A stretch of DNA of 64,000 nt from DATAEG01 sp963703085. GTDB lineage: Bacteria; Actinomycetota; Actinomycetes; Mycobacteriales; Jatrophihabitantaceae. Shown here one piece after another: positions 50,237 to 59,470 of the stretch; within the stretch, counting starts at the first letter, position 1, and each line of letters opens with the position of its first letter. Below the pieces are notes generated by a model. It was not told the origin of the DNA. It ran no database searches and worked only from the letters and a program-made list of their open reading frames with translations. The translations under genes were made by a program, and so were the position numbers. Where the stretch lies: assembly GCA_963703085.1 (NCBI GenBank), contig OY969789.1:3100001-3164000 (forward strand), in the 5' to 3' direction.

Positions 50237-52501
50237 GTGACTGATTCCGCTGGGCACGCCACGCCACCGCAGCACCTGCCGCCGGACGCGCCGGACTTCC
50301 TCGGGCGGCGGGCTGAACTGCAGCGCCTCGACGAGCTGGCGGCGGCACCTGGCGCGCCGGTGATCGAGGTATCCGGGCCGGACGGGGTCGGGAAGTCCGC
50401 CCTGGTCGCCCACTGGGCACGCCGCTGTGCGCACCGCTTCCCGGACGGCCAGCTCTGGATCGACTGCTCCGGCGCGGTTGCCGGATCGACAGCTGACCCT
50501 GCCGACCTACTCGCCAGGACGTTGACCGAGCTGGGCACGCCCACCGCCGACCTGCCGCCCGGGATCGAGGAGCGCGCGCAGCTGTGGCAGTCGACGCTGC
50601 ACGGACGGCAAATGCTGATCGTGCTCGACCGGGCGTCCGGCGCTGAGCAGGTCGGTCCACTGCTGGCCCGGGCGCCGGGCTGCGTCACCGTCGCCATCAG
50701 CCTGGGTGATCACCAGCCGCTGTCGGTCGGAGACGGCACCGACGTGATCACGGTGCCGCGGATGTCGAACGAAGACGTCGTGCTGGCGTTGCGCGGGCCG
50801 GCAGCAACCGCAGGCGTTCCGGACGGCGAGCTGGCCGCCCTTGTCGAGCACACCCGCGGCCTTCCTCTGCTGGTGCGCATCGTGGCGGCCTTCCTCGGCT
50901 CGGCGAGCAGGTCGGACGTCGCCGCGCTGGTCGGAGCGTTGTCGGCGGCGCAGAGCCCGGCCAACAGCCTCGACGCGGTGCTGCGCGCGGCCTACGCCGG
51001 GCTGCCGACCGGCGCCCAGGAGATGTTCCCGATGCTGGCGTTGTGTCCGGGACCGGTGATCGACCCGGAGGCGGCGCAGGCGGCGGCCGGTGTGGACGGC
51101 GACGCTGCCGGAGCGTCCATCGCTGCGTTGGTGTCGGCCGGTTTGCTCACGTCCGGGCCACCCGGCCCGGCCACCGCCCATGATCTGATCGGCCCGTTCC
51201 TGCAGCAGTTGCTGGCGGAGGGCGATCCGTCTGCTGTGCGGAAGGCGCAGGCCCGGGTATTGCAGCACTACCTGGCCATTGCCGATGCGGTGCTGTTGGC
51301 GCTCGAGCCGGCCCGGGTGATGCGCTTGCCGCTGCCGTCCGGCATGCAGCGCCTCGCCCGGTTCGACTCCGCGGCGGATGCGTTCGTTTGGATCGTGGCC
51401 CAGGCATCAGCGATGGTGGCGATCGCCCGGCGCAGCCTCGTGGACGGCGACGTGTTCGCGGTCAGCGCGCTGTTGGAGCGAGTGTTCTGGTCATTGTGGA
51501 TTCGCGGGGACGTCGGGCAATTGCGTCCGCTACTGGAGCAGGCGGCGCGGATCGCCGTCGAGGTCGACGACCCGTCGGCGGAGATGACGCTGGCGAACAT
51601 GATCGGTTTGGACTCGGCTCGACGAGGCGATCTCGACGGCGCCACCACCTGGCTGTCCCGCTCGGCGGGCGCCGCCAGTCGAGCGGACAACCTGGTCGGG
51701 CTCTCCGGGACCCTGCTCAACCTGGCCACCATGGACCGGCTGTCCGGGCGAACCCGGGAAGCGATCGCGGCATACGAGGAAGCGGTGCAGATCAAGCAGG
51801 CAGCCGGCGACGGCGACATCCTGCTCGGGCTGAGTTCGCTCATCTCGACGTACCTCGAGCTCGGCGACGTCGATGCGGCGGGCCGAGTTGCGCAGACAGC
51901 TCGGAACATCGTCGAAGCCCCCGTCGATGCCCACGTCGATGCCGACGCCGACGTCGACGCCGGCGTCCCGCATCCGCGGCTGGGGCGGATCAGGTATCAC
52001 GTCGCCGAGGTGGCCTTTGCCCGCCACGAGTTCGACGCTGTACTGCAGCACCTGGACGTGGCCGAGCCCGCGTCCCGCGCGCGCGCGGACTTCGACAACA
52101 TTGCCCAGATCCTCACCCTGCGGGCGGTAGTCCTGGCCGAACGCGGCGACCATGCCGCCGCGCAGGAGTTGATCGACCAGGCCGGTGAGATCGCGCTGCG
52201 CGACGACGAGTCGGATTTGGGCGTGACGGTTCTCGCCGCGCGGGGTCGGATCCAGACCGTGGCCGGCCAGTACGGCGATGCCTGCACGCAGCTCAGCGCT
52301 GCCGTACAGCTCGCCCGCAAACTGGGTTTGCGGTTCAACGAAGCCGACTCCCTCTATCGTCTGGCGCTGGCCCGGCGGGCAGCCGGTGACCGTGCCGAAG
52401 CCGCGGCAACGGCGCGCCAAGCCATGGAGGTGGCCGACGAGTGCGAATTCGGCCGCTTGGTCGAGGACTGCAACGCTCTGCTCACCGAGCTGACCGGCTG
52501 A
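50237..52501 (+). CDS. STAND/NB-ARC-type ATPase with C-terminal TPR-like repeats
   Basis: The 754-residue protein resembles the ATPase-TPR part of SARP/AfsR-type regulators without an N-terminal DNA-binding domain. Walker A is SGPDGVGKSAL (about residues 45-55), and Walker B is MLIVLDRAS (about 127). A winged-helix-like segment (ALCPGPVIDPEAAQAAAGV) follows. The C-terminal ~350 residues form helical repeats such as AIAAYEEAVQIKQAAGD, interrupted by a short Asp/Val/Ala repeat (AHVDADADVDAGV). No DNA-binding domain or signal peptide is seen. It may act as a signalling switch with an unknown partner. It follows the adoK-like gene closely and could be co-transcribed. Confidence 0.8.
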   Translation: MTDSAGHATPPQHLPPDAPDFLGRRAELQRLDELAAAPGAPVIEVSGPDGVGKSALVAHWARRCAHRFPDGQLWIDCSGAVAGSTADPADLLARTLTELGTPTADLPPGIEERAQLWQSTLHGRQMLIVLDRASGAEQVGPLLARAPGCVTVAISLGDHQPLSVGDGTDVITVPRMSNEDVVLALRGPAATAGVPDGELAALVEHTRGLPLLVRIVAAFLGSASRSDVAALVGALSAAQSPANSLDAVLRAAYAGLPTGAQEMFPMLALCPGPVIDPEAAQAAAGVDGDAAGASIAALVSAGLLTSGPPGPATAHDLIGPFLQQLLAEGDPSAVRKAQARVLQHYLAIADAVLLALEPARVMRLPLPSGMQRLARFDSAADAFVWIVAQASAMVAIARRSLVDGDVFAVSALLERVFWSLWIRGDVGQLRPLLEQAARIAVEVDDPSAEMTLANMIGLDSARRGDLDGATTWLSRSAGAASRADNLVGLSGTLLNLATMDRLSGRTREAIAAYEEAVQIKQAAGDGDILLGLSSLISTYLELGDVDAAGRVAQTARNIVEAPVDAHVDADADVDAGVPHPRLGRIRYHVAEVAFARHEFDAVLQHLDVAEPASRARADFDNIAQILTLRAVVLAERGDHAAAQELIDQAGEIALRDDESDLGVTVLAARGRIQTVAGQYGDACTQLSAAVQLARKLGLRFNEADSLYRLALARRAAGDRAEAAATARQAMEVADECEFGRLVEDCNALLTELTG

Positions 52502-52541
52502 TCGAGGCAGCCGCGGCGGCCCGCGAACCCGCCGCCGATCC

Positions 52542-54440
52542 TCAGAGGGAGACGGGGTAGACCGGCTCGGGGATCTCCGGGCGGATGCGCTGCTCGATGA
52601 AGATGCCGTGCCACAGGCAGAACACCAGCAGCGTCCAGATCTTGCGGGAGTAATCGTGCGGACCGGCGCGATGGGCCTCCAGCAGGCGCAGCGCAGCCGC
52701 GGTGTCGATGAGGTGATCGGCCTGGCTGTGGGTGAAGATGTCCCGGGCCCAGTCGTACATGACGTCCTTCAGCCAGTGCCGGATCGGCACCGGGAAGCCG
52801 AGCTTGGCACGGTGCAGCACATGCGGCGGGACGATCTCGGCCAGCGCCTCGCGCAGCGCGTACTTGGTGGTGTTCTGGGTGAGCTTCAGGTCTGTCGGGA
52901 TGCCCGACGCGACCCGGAAGACCTCGGTGTCCAGGAACGGCACTCGTAGTTCCAGCGAGTTGGCCATGGTCATCTTGTCGGCCTTCACCAGGATGTCGCC
53001 CCGCAGCCAGGTGAACAGGTCGATGTACTGCATCCGCGTCGGGTCGTCGAGGTGCGACGTGGCCAGGTAGTGCCGCGCGGTGACGTCGGTGTGCGAGATC
53101 GACGGATCGAACGCGCGGTACAGGCTCATCTCGTCGTTGCGGAAGATGCGCGCGTTGCCGTAGTAGCGCTGCTCGATCGGTATCGACCCGCGCCGCAGCA
53201 TGTCCTTGCCGCGCATGCCTTCGGGCAGCGTGGCACCCACCGCGCCCAGCCCGCGGCGCAGCACGCCGGGCACCTTCTCGAAGGCCCGCAACGAGATCGG
53301 CTCGCGGTAGATCTGGTAGCCGCCGAACAGTTCGTCGGCCCCCTCGCCGGAGAGCACCACCTTGACGTGCTTGCGCGCTTCCCGGGCGACGAAGTACAGC
53401 GGCACCAGGGCCGGGTCGGCCACGGGATCGTCGAGGTACCAGACGATGAGCGGCAGCGTGGACATCATCTCGTCCGGTGTGACGATCTTGACGATGTGCT
53501 CGACGCCGATCGCGGCAGCCGACTCGGCGGCGACGTCGACCTCCGAGTAACCCTCCCGCTCGAACCCGGTGGTGAAGGTGAGCAGGTTCGGGTTGTGCCG
53601 TTTGGCCAGCGCGGCGACAGCCGTCGAGTCGATACCGCCGGACAGGAACGACCCCACCGTCACGTCCGCACGCATGTGCTTGGCCACCGAATCGGCCAGC
53701 ACATCGGCGATCCGCGCGTACAGCCCTTCGGCCGAGCGTGGCCGCTGCGCAGTGAAGTCCGGGTGGAAGTAGCGGCGTTTCTTGATCGTTCCGCCGGGGC
53801 GCAGGGTGAACGATGTGCCGGACTCGATCCGGGTGATCGCCGTGTGCATGGACGCCGGTTCCGGCACGTACTGCAAGGTCAGGTAGTGCTGCAGGGCACC
53901 GGTGTCCAGGGACTTCCGGGCCGCCTCCGGGGCGACGTCCAACAGGGCTTTCTTCTCGCTGGCGAAGAACGTGCCCCGCTCGTCGGCGTAGACGTACAGC
54001 GGCTTGATGCCGAACCAGTCGCGGGCACCGAAGACCACCCGCTCGTGGCTGTCCCAGATGAGGAAGGTGAACATCCCGCGTAGCTCACGGACGCACTTCT
54101 CGCCGAGATAGTGGTAGGCCGCGACGATGGCTTCACCGTCGCCGTCGGTGGCGAATTGCGCGCCGAACTCGGTGCGCAACCGCTCGCGCAACTCCAGGTA
54201 GTTGTAGATCTCGCCGTTGAAGATCAACCAATAGCGGCCGTCGAGGTAGGGCAGCGGCTGGTGGCTGTGGTCCAGGTCGATGATCGACAGCCGGCGGAAA
54301 CCGATGACGACGTCGTCGTCGGACCACACCCCGCCTTCATCCGGACCGCGGTGGCGCATCTCGGTCAGCGAACCCTCGACGGCGGCCTTTGCCGACGAGG
54401 CCTCGCGATGGTTCGACAGGAATCCGATCAGACCGCACAC
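52542..54440 (-). CDS. asnB: Asparagine synthase (glutamine-hydrolysing)
   Basis: AsnB makes asparagine from aspartate, glutamine and ATP. The 632-residue protein begins MCGLIGF with the amidase nucleophile Cys2, followed by the class II amidotransferase domain (RHRGPDEGG, NGEIYNYLELR). The synthetase domain has the pyrophosphatase loop FLSGGIDSTAVAALAKR and LSGEGADELFGGYQIYR. Length is normal for the actinobacterial enzyme. M. tuberculosis asnB (Rv2201) sits at the same place next to ctaC. It is convergent with the STAND gene. Confidence 0.95.
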   Translation of the reverse strand: MCGLIGFLSNHREASSAKAAVEGSLTEMRHRGPDEGGVWSDDDVVIGFRRLSIIDLDHSHQPLPYLDGRYWLIFNGEIYNYLELRERLRTEFGAQFATDGDGEAIVAAYHYLGEKCVRELRGMFTFLIWDSHERVVFGARDWFGIKPLYVYADERGTFFASEKKALLDVAPEAARKSLDTGALQHYLTLQYVPEPASMHTAITRIESGTSFTLRPGGTIKKRRYFHPDFTAQRPRSAEGLYARIADVLADSVAKHMRADVTVGSFLSGGIDSTAVAALAKRHNPNLLTFTTGFEREGYSEVDVAAESAAAIGVEHIVKIVTPDEMMSTLPLIVWYLDDPVADPALVPLYFVAREARKHVKVVLSGEGADELFGGYQIYREPISLRAFEKVPGVLRRGLGAVGATLPEGMRGKDMLRRGSIPIEQRYYGNARIFRNDEMSLYRAFDPSISHTDVTARHYLATSHLDDPTRMQYIDLFTWLRGDILVKADKMTMANSLELRVPFLDTEVFRVASGIPTDLKLTQNTTKYALREALAEIVPPHVLHRAKLGFPVPIRHWLKDVMYDWARDIFTHSQADHLIDTAAALRLLEAHRAGPHDYSRKIWTLLVFCLWHGIFIEQRIRPEIPEPVYPVSL

Positions 54441-54482
54441 GTCAACCAGTATCCAGGATCGATCGCGGTCCCGCGGTCACTG

Positions 54483-55052
54483 TCAGGACGCGGCGAGTTC
54501 CGCGAACCCGGGCAGCCCGGCGTCCTTGGCCGACAGCTGCGCCCGGTTCTGCGGGTCGATCGGAATCGGCCAGTCGATCCCCAGCGCCGGATCGATCGGG
54601 TTGACTGCGACCCCGCTCATTCCCGGCACCCATTCGTCGGTGAAGCAGTACAAGTACTGGCTGATGCCCGGGCTGACCGACTGGAACCCGTTGCACACCC
54701 CGGCCGGCACCAGCACCTGGGTGCCCTTGCGCAGCGGCACGGTCACCAGCACGCCGTGGCTCGGCGATCCCGGCCGGGCGTCGACGTAGGCGCCGAACGC
54801 TTCGCCCTCGACGATCGCGACCAGTTTGGTCATTGCTTCGCCGTGCAGCCCTCGCACCGCGCCCTGTGCCGTCTCGGTGGCATTGATCTGTGCCCACGGC
54901 CGGTCCGCGACGCCGGCGTCAGCGTAGGCAGATGCCCGGAACAGCTCACGGATGGTGCCGCGCTCGTCGGTGATCTGCTTCATGGTGACGACCAGCAGGC
55001 CGTCGATGGCGGTGTGCTCGACCTGGAACGGCTCGATCCCGGGGCTGGTCAT
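54483..55052 (-). CDS. dTDP-4-dehydrorhamnose 3,5-epimerase-like cupin (RmlC family)
   Basis: The 189-residue cupin has the RmlC fold: RGTIRELFRASAYAD, the catalytic-His motif AVRGLHGEAMTKLV, FGAYVDARPGSP and QYLYCFTDEW with the expected Tyr region. The usual AHGF motif reads VCNGFQSV, so a conserved His is replaced. Other deoxysugar genes are absent nearby, so it could act in a different sugar-nucleotide pathway or bind another ligand. It lies 42 bases upstream of asnB on the same strand and may be co-transcribed with it. Confidence 0.78.
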   Translation of the reverse strand: MTSPGIEPFQVEHTAIDGLLVVTMKQITDERGTIRELFRASAYADAGVADRPWAQINATETAQGAVRGLHGEAMTKLVAIVEGEAFGAYVDARPGSPSHGVLVTVPLRKGTQVLVPAGVCNGFQSVSPGISQYLYCFTDEWVPGMSGVAVNPIDPALGIDWPIPIDPQNRAQLSAKDAGLPGFAELAAS

Positions 55053-55199
55053 GAGATGAATCCTGCCGCATCGGACCCGCAGCGCTGCGCTGTGGTGCCG
55101 AAATCGAGAGGGTGGTGGGGTGCCGGCGCCGGGTGGTCAGATAGGCTCCGATCGAGCGTGGATCGTCCGGGATCCGGTGCCATCGGAAGGGTGACTCTG

Positions 55200-56108
55200 G
55201 TGCGTGGCAAGGGGTGGCGCAAGGCCGGTTGGGTCGGCCTGCTCACCCTCTCCCTGACCGTCCTGCTCAGTGGCTGCTCGGCCAAGGAATGGGAACGCAA
55301 TCTGCGATTCGGCTGGCCCACCGGCGTCACCAAGCAGGCCGAACGCATGCGGGTGTTGTGGACCTGGTCGTCGGTGGCCGCGCTGAGCGTCGGCATCATC
55401 GTGTGGGGGCTCATCTTCTGGTGCTGCATCCGGTACCGGAAGCGTTCCGACGCGCTGCCGCGACAGCGTCGGGAATACCTGGCCATCGAGTTCGCGTACA
55501 CCATCATCCCCTTCTTCATCATCGGCGTGCTCTTCTGGCGCACTGTCGTCGTGGAGAACTACGTCGACAAGCAGACTGCGCGCCCGGACACGACCGTCCT
55601 GGTGACCGCGTTCAAGTGGAACTGGCAGTTCACCTATAAGGACGGCGACGCGAAGTACCCGGGCAACACCGGCAGCTCGGGTGGCGACTTCGCCAATACG
55701 GTCGGCACGTCCAGCCAGATCCCGATCCTGGTCATCCCGGTCGGCGAGAAGGTCCGCATCCAGGAGCACTCCCGCGATGTCGTCCACTCCTTCTTCGTGC
55801 CGGAGTTCCTGTTCAAGCGCGACGTCCTGCCGCAGCCGAAGGACAACCAGTTCGAGTTCACCGCGACCAGCCTCGGCCACTACGTCGGTCGCTGCGCGGA
55901 GCTGTGCGGCACGTATCACTCGCAAATGAACTTCGAGGTCCGGGTCGTCACCCAGGACAAGTACGAGGCTTACAAACAGGCGCTGACCGCGCTCGGCCCG
56001 AACGACCCGGCGCGGCAGTCGAAGGCGCTGATCTCGATCGGGGAGAACCCGTTGCCGACGACCACCCACCCGTTCAACACCGACCGCTCCGACCGCAAGA
56101 GCAGCTGA
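55200..56108 (+). CDS. ctaC: Cytochrome c oxidase subunit II (lipoprotein)
   Basis: CtaC carries the CuA centre that takes electrons from the bc1 complex into the aa3 oxidase. The 302-residue protein has a lipobox LLSGC (Cys26), two membrane helices and an outer cupredoxin domain. CuA ligands are in VHSFFVPEF (His) and CAELCGTYHSQM (Cys, Cys, His, Met). FKWNWQFTY is the aromatic electron-entry patch. The GTG at 55200 lies 9 bases after GGAAGG; a GTG at 55191 sits against it and is less likely. It is followed by ctaF after 13 bases. Subunit I (ctaD) is not in the window. Confidence 0.95.
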   Translation: MRGKGWRKAGWVGLLTLSLTVLLSGCSAKEWERNLRFGWPTGVTKQAERMRVLWTWSSVAALSVGIIVWGLIFWCCIRYRKRSDALPRQRREYLAIEFAYTIIPFFIIGVLFWRTVVVENYVDKQTARPDTTVLVTAFKWNWQFTYKDGDAKYPGNTGSSGGDFANTVGTSSQIPILVIPVGEKVRIQEHSRDVVHSFFVPEFLFKRDVLPQPKDNQFEFTATSLGHYVGRCAELCGTYHSQMNFEVRVVTQDKYEAYKQALTALGPNDPARQSKALISIGENPLPTTTHPFNTDRSDRKSS

Positions 56109-56121
56109 CCGGAGGAGTGCC

Positions 56122-56547
56122 GTGCGCATAGAGAGCCGCATCTTCCTGCTGATCGCCGCATTCTGCTTCGTGCTCGCGGCCGTGTACGGGTTCTGGACCC
56201 AGTCGCAGCCCGGCCACGCCGTCGAAGTCGTCGGCGTCGCCGGGCTCATCCTGTCCGGCGGGTTGTGCTTCATCATCGGGACGTTCTTCAGCTTTGTGGC
56301 CCGGCGCATCGACGCCCGTCCCGAGGACCGCGCGGATGCGGAGATCGCCGAAGGCGCCGGCGAGTTGGGCTTCTTCTCGCCGGGCAGCTATTGGCCGCTC
56401 GGGATCGCACTCGCCGCCTCGACGACCGGCGCCGGACTGGCCTTCGCCGAACTGTGGCTGGTCCTGGTGGGCGTGGTGGCGATCCTGGTCACCGCTGCCG
56501 GGCTGCTCTTCGAGTACTACGTCGGGCAGAACGCCCGGTCCCACTAG
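56122..56547 (+). CDS. ctaF: Cytochrome c oxidase subunit IV (actinobacterial)
   Basis: The 141-residue membrane protein has four helices and the sequence IESRIFLLIAAFCFVLAAVYG, typical of the actinobacterial subunit that stabilises the aa3 oxidase. GELGFFSPGSYWPLGIALAAS is the central family block. The GTG start follows GGAGGAG closely. The gene follows ctaC by 13 bases in the usual order. The downstream 227 bases before the qcrB stop codon contain repeats only. Confidence 0.92.
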   Translation: MRIESRIFLLIAAFCFVLAAVYGFWTQSQPGHAVEVVGVAGLILSGGLCFIIGTFFSFVARRIDARPEDRADAEIAEGAGELGFFSPGSYWPLGIALAASTTGAGLAFAELWLVLVGVVAILVTAAGLLFEYYVGQNARSH

Positions 56548-56551
56548 CCGC

Positions 56552-56763
56552 CCGGCTCAGCGCCGCACGGCTCAGCGCCGCACGGTGCTGCCTCGTTGGG
56601 CTAGGACAGCTGCGCGCCTTGCTGTCGTACCCTCTTGCTGTCGGTGCCTCTCGCCGAGGGGGAGGTTATGACGGTCGAAGGGGAGGTTATGCAGCGCGAT
56701 CGCGGCGTGTCGTGACCAGAACCTCCCCCTCGACGGGCTCGACGGGCTCGACGGGCTCGACGG
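56552..56763. repeat. Repeat-rich gap between ctaF and qcrB, including family B copy
   Basis: The convergent gap holds three repeats. A 15-base tandem (CGGCTCAGCGCCGCA, two copies) covers 56552-56583. An 81-base family B element (56652-56732) matches the copy in the S-component gene, with two GGGGAGGTTATG-like motifs and an inverted AACCTCCCCCTCG. A 9-base tandem GACGGGCTC is repeated about three times at 56732-56763. No gene is seen. The inverted motif could act as a terminator-like hairpin between convergent genes. Confidence 0.8.
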
Positions 56764-56774
56764 GGGCGGGGCGA

Positions 56775-58415
56775 TCAGTGCGTGTCGCGGCCGGCGGTGA
56801 CGGCTGCCCGCTCCGCCTCGTCGTCGAGGTGGTTGGCCTCGACGGCCTCGATCGCGTCGGCGATCTCAGCCTGCTCGATGACCGGCGAGAAGAACCCGCG
56901 AACCGTGCGTGACGCGCTGCCGAGCTTGTTCATCCGTTTCGGCACCGGGGCACCGGCGTACTCGAGCAAGCCGTGCCCGTGCTCGTCGACCGGCCCGAGA
57001 GGTTGATGCACCTCGATGAACTCGCCGGACGGCAACCGCTTGATGATGCCCGTCTCGATGCCGTGCTCCAGCACCTCGCGGTCGTGTTTCTGCAACCCCA
57101 GGCAGATCCGGTAGGTGGCCAGGTACGCCACCGGTGGCAAGACCAGCAGTGCGATGCGGCCACCCCAGGTCATCGCGTTCAGCGAGATGTCGAACGCCGT
57201 GGCGATCAGGTCGTTGCCGCCGGAGGCGAACAGCACGAACACGAAGGCGATCGCCATCGCACCGAGGCTCGTGCGCACCGGGACGTCGCGCGGGCGTTGC
57301 AGCAGATTGTGCGAGGCGCGGTCGCCGGTCAGCTTCGCCTCGAGGAAGGGATATGCACCGGCCAGGGTCAGCAGTACACCCGGGAGCACCACGGTCGGCC
57401 AGAACAGCGCCGGGATGGTGTGGTGGAAGTACCGCGTCTCCCAGGACGGGAAGAGCCGGGTGGAGCCGTCCAGGAACGCCATGTACCAGTCCGGCTGCGA
57501 CCCGGCCGAAACCTGCGCCGGGTTGTACGGGCCGAAGATCCAGATCGGGTTGATCTGTGCGAAGCCGCCGATGGTGCAGATCACGCCGGAGACGAGGAAG
57601 AAGAAGCCGCCCGCCTTGGCCGCGTAGATCGGGTAGACCCGCTCGCCCTTCACGGTGTGCTCAGTGCGCCCCGGACCGGCGAAGTCGGTGTGCTTCTGTT
57701 TCACGATCAGGGCAAGGTGCGCCCCGATGAGGGCGGCCAGAATGGCCGGAATGAGCAGTACGTGCGCAATATAGAGACGGCCGACGATCTCAGTGCCGGG
57801 GAATTCACTGCCGAACACCAGGAACGAGACCCAGGAACCGACGACCGGGATCGACAGCATGATCGCGTCCGCGATGCGCAGGCCGGTACCGGAGAGCAGG
57901 TCGTCGGGGAGCGAGTAGCCGGCGAAGCCTTCGACGACGCCGAGGGTCAACAGCAACAGGCCGATGATCCAGTTGAGCTCGCGTGGCTTGCGGAATGCGC
58001 CGGTGAAGAAGATCCGGAACATGTGGATGGTCATCGCGGCGATGAAGAGCAACGCCGCCCAGTGGTGGATCTGCCGGATGACCAGGCCGCCGCGGACGTC
58101 GAAGGAGATGTGCAGCGTCGACGCGTAGGCCCGCGACATCGTGACGCCCTTGAGCGGGCCGTAGCTGCCGTCGTAGGTGGTGTCGGCCATCGACGCGTCG
58201 AAGAAGAACGTGAGGTACGTGCCGCTGAGCAGCAGGACGATGAACGAGTAGAGGGCGATCTCGCCCATCATGAACGACCAGTGGTCCGGGAAGACCTTGT
58301 TCAGCTGCTTGCGGATGCCGCCGGCCAGACCCAGCCGTTCCTCGGTGCCTTTGCCCAGCTTGCCGAGCGGCGTGCGCGGTCGCTCGTACTGTGCTGGTGC
58401 TGGTGTGCTCGTCAT
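56775..58415 (-). CDS. qcrB: Cytochrome bc1 complex cytochrome b subunit
   Basis: QcrB holds two b-type hemes and the quinol sites of the bc1 complex. The 546-residue protein has about eight membrane helices with paired heme-ligand His. SFDVRGGLVIRQIHHWAALLF and YIAHVLLIPAILAALIGAHLA each contribute ligands. The Qo loop motif is PEW-like NPAQVSAGSQPDWYMAF. The long C-terminal cytosolic tail (about 420-546) is usual in actinobacteria. Its start overlaps the qcrA stop by four bases. It forms the last gene of the ctaE-qcrC-qcrA-qcrB operon. Confidence 0.96.
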   Translation of the reverse strand: MTSTPAPAQYERPRTPLGKLGKGTEERLGLAGGIRKQLNKVFPDHWSFMMGEIALYSFIVLLLSGTYLTFFFDASMADTTYDGSYGPLKGVTMSRAYASTLHISFDVRGGLVIRQIHHWAALLFIAAMTIHMFRIFFTGAFRKPRELNWIIGLLLLTLGVVEGFAGYSLPDDLLSGTGLRIADAIMLSIPVVGSWVSFLVFGSEFPGTEIVGRLYIAHVLLIPAILAALIGAHLALIVKQKHTDFAGPGRTEHTVKGERVYPIYAAKAGGFFFLVSGVICTIGGFAQINPIWIFGPYNPAQVSAGSQPDWYMAFLDGSTRLFPSWETRYFHHTIPALFWPTVVLPGVLLTLAGAYPFLEAKLTGDRASHNLLQRPRDVPVRTSLGAMAIAFVFVLFASGGNDLIATAFDISLNAMTWGGRIALLVLPPVAYLATYRICLGLQKHDREVLEHGIETGIIKRLPSGEFIEVHQPLGPVDEHGHGLLEYAGAPVPKRMNKLGSASRTVRGFFSPVIEQAEIADAIEAVEANHLDDEAERAAVTAGRDTH

Positions 58416-59470
58416 CGACGCTCCCAGAAAGCCGGTCCGATCGCCTCGTCGTAACCGCGTCGCGATATGAAGTAAAGACTACCGTCGGCAGCCTTCTCCA
58501 CGCCCAGCGGAAGTGCCGGCAGGCTGCGCGTGGCCGGCCCGAACACCGGCTTCGCGTCCCGCAAGACGTCGAACTGGGACTGGTGGCACGGGCAGAGCAA
58601 CCGCCCGGTCTGCTGCTCGTACAGCGAGGCGGGGCAACCGGCGTGCGTGCAGATCTTCGAGAAGGCGACGTAGTCGCCCCAGTTGAACCCCTCTTGGCCC
58701 TTGCGCGGGTGCACCGTCTGGCCGGGGCGCAGCCTGATCAGCAGGGTGGGGGAGTCCGACGCCTTCACCCCCCCGGGCACACCGGGGAACACCGTCGCGA
58801 TGCCACCGGCTTCCAGATCGCCCGGGCTGACCCGCCGGCCGTCGGAGTACACCAGCGGAGTGTTCTTGCCCCACAACGTGGTGACGAGCTTGTTCCCCGG
58901 CTTCTTGAGCAGGCCGCCGACGAGCGCTACGAGGGGAACGATGCCCAGGCCGGCGCCGGCCAAGCCGAGGCTGGTCTTCAACATCGAGCGCCGGGCCAGG
59001 CCGGTGTCCTCGAACCCGCTGATCAGCGTGCCGGTGGTGAGCATCTGCTCGCTGACCGGGCTGGGGCCGTCGTGCCGGTCCTGGACCGCCTCTTCCTCCG
59101 GCATCAACAACTTGGCCCACAGCACCGCACCGACGCCGATGGCCAGCAGCGCGACCCCGAGCAAGCCGCCGAGCAACGGCGTGTAGTAGACGTAGCCCTG
59201 GCTGCCGTGACCGGGCAGGTGGAACTTGAACGGCACCGCCACGAACACGACGATGAAGGCGATCGCAGCAAGGAACGACACCGCGAAGCAGGCGGCAACC
59301 GCGCGCTCAGCCCGCTTCTCCGCCCGGGTACCGGGAATGGGGAAGCGGTCCCGCCGGTGCACGATGTGCACCCCGTCGCGTTGTGCGCCGACGATCATCG
59401 CCTCGTCGGCGGTCAGCTCACCGATCTCGTCCGGGGTCAGCTCCCGGTCGTTTTCGTGCGGACCGCTCAT
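58412..59470 (-). CDS. qcrA: Cytochrome bc1 complex Rieske iron-sulfur subunit
   Basis: QcrA carries the 2Fe-2S cluster that accepts electrons from quinol. The 352-residue protein has an N-terminal cytosolic stretch and three membrane helices, as in actinobacterial QcrA. The Rieske domain carries CTHAGCPASL and CPCHQSQFD. The motif order, Cys-x-His then Cys-x-x-His, is standard. Start and stop each overlap the neighbouring genes by four bases, which indicates tight co-translation with qcrC and qcrB. Confidence 0.96.
   Translation of the reverse strand: MSGPHENDRELTPDEIGELTADEAMIVGAQRDGVHIVHRRDRFPIPGTRAEKRAERAVAACFAVSFLAAIAFIVVFVAVPFKFHLPGHGSQGYVYYTPLLGGLLGVALLAIGVGAVLWAKLLMPEEEAVQDRHDGPSPVSEQMLTTGTLISGFEDTGLARRSMLKTSLGLAGAGLGIVPLVALVGGLLKKPGNKLVTTLWGKNTPLVYSDGRRVSPGDLEAGGIATVFPGVPGGVKASDSPTLLIRLRPGQTVHPRKGQEGFNWGDYVAFSKICTHAGCPASLYEQQTGRLLCPCHQSQFDVLRDAKPVFGPATRSLPALPLGVEKAADGSLYFISRRGYDEAIGPAFWERR

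Noticed and set aside
54483..55052. Rhamnose biosynthesis cluster
   Set aside because: Only one RmlC-like gene is present, with a changed motif; rmlA, rmlB and rmlD are absent from the window.
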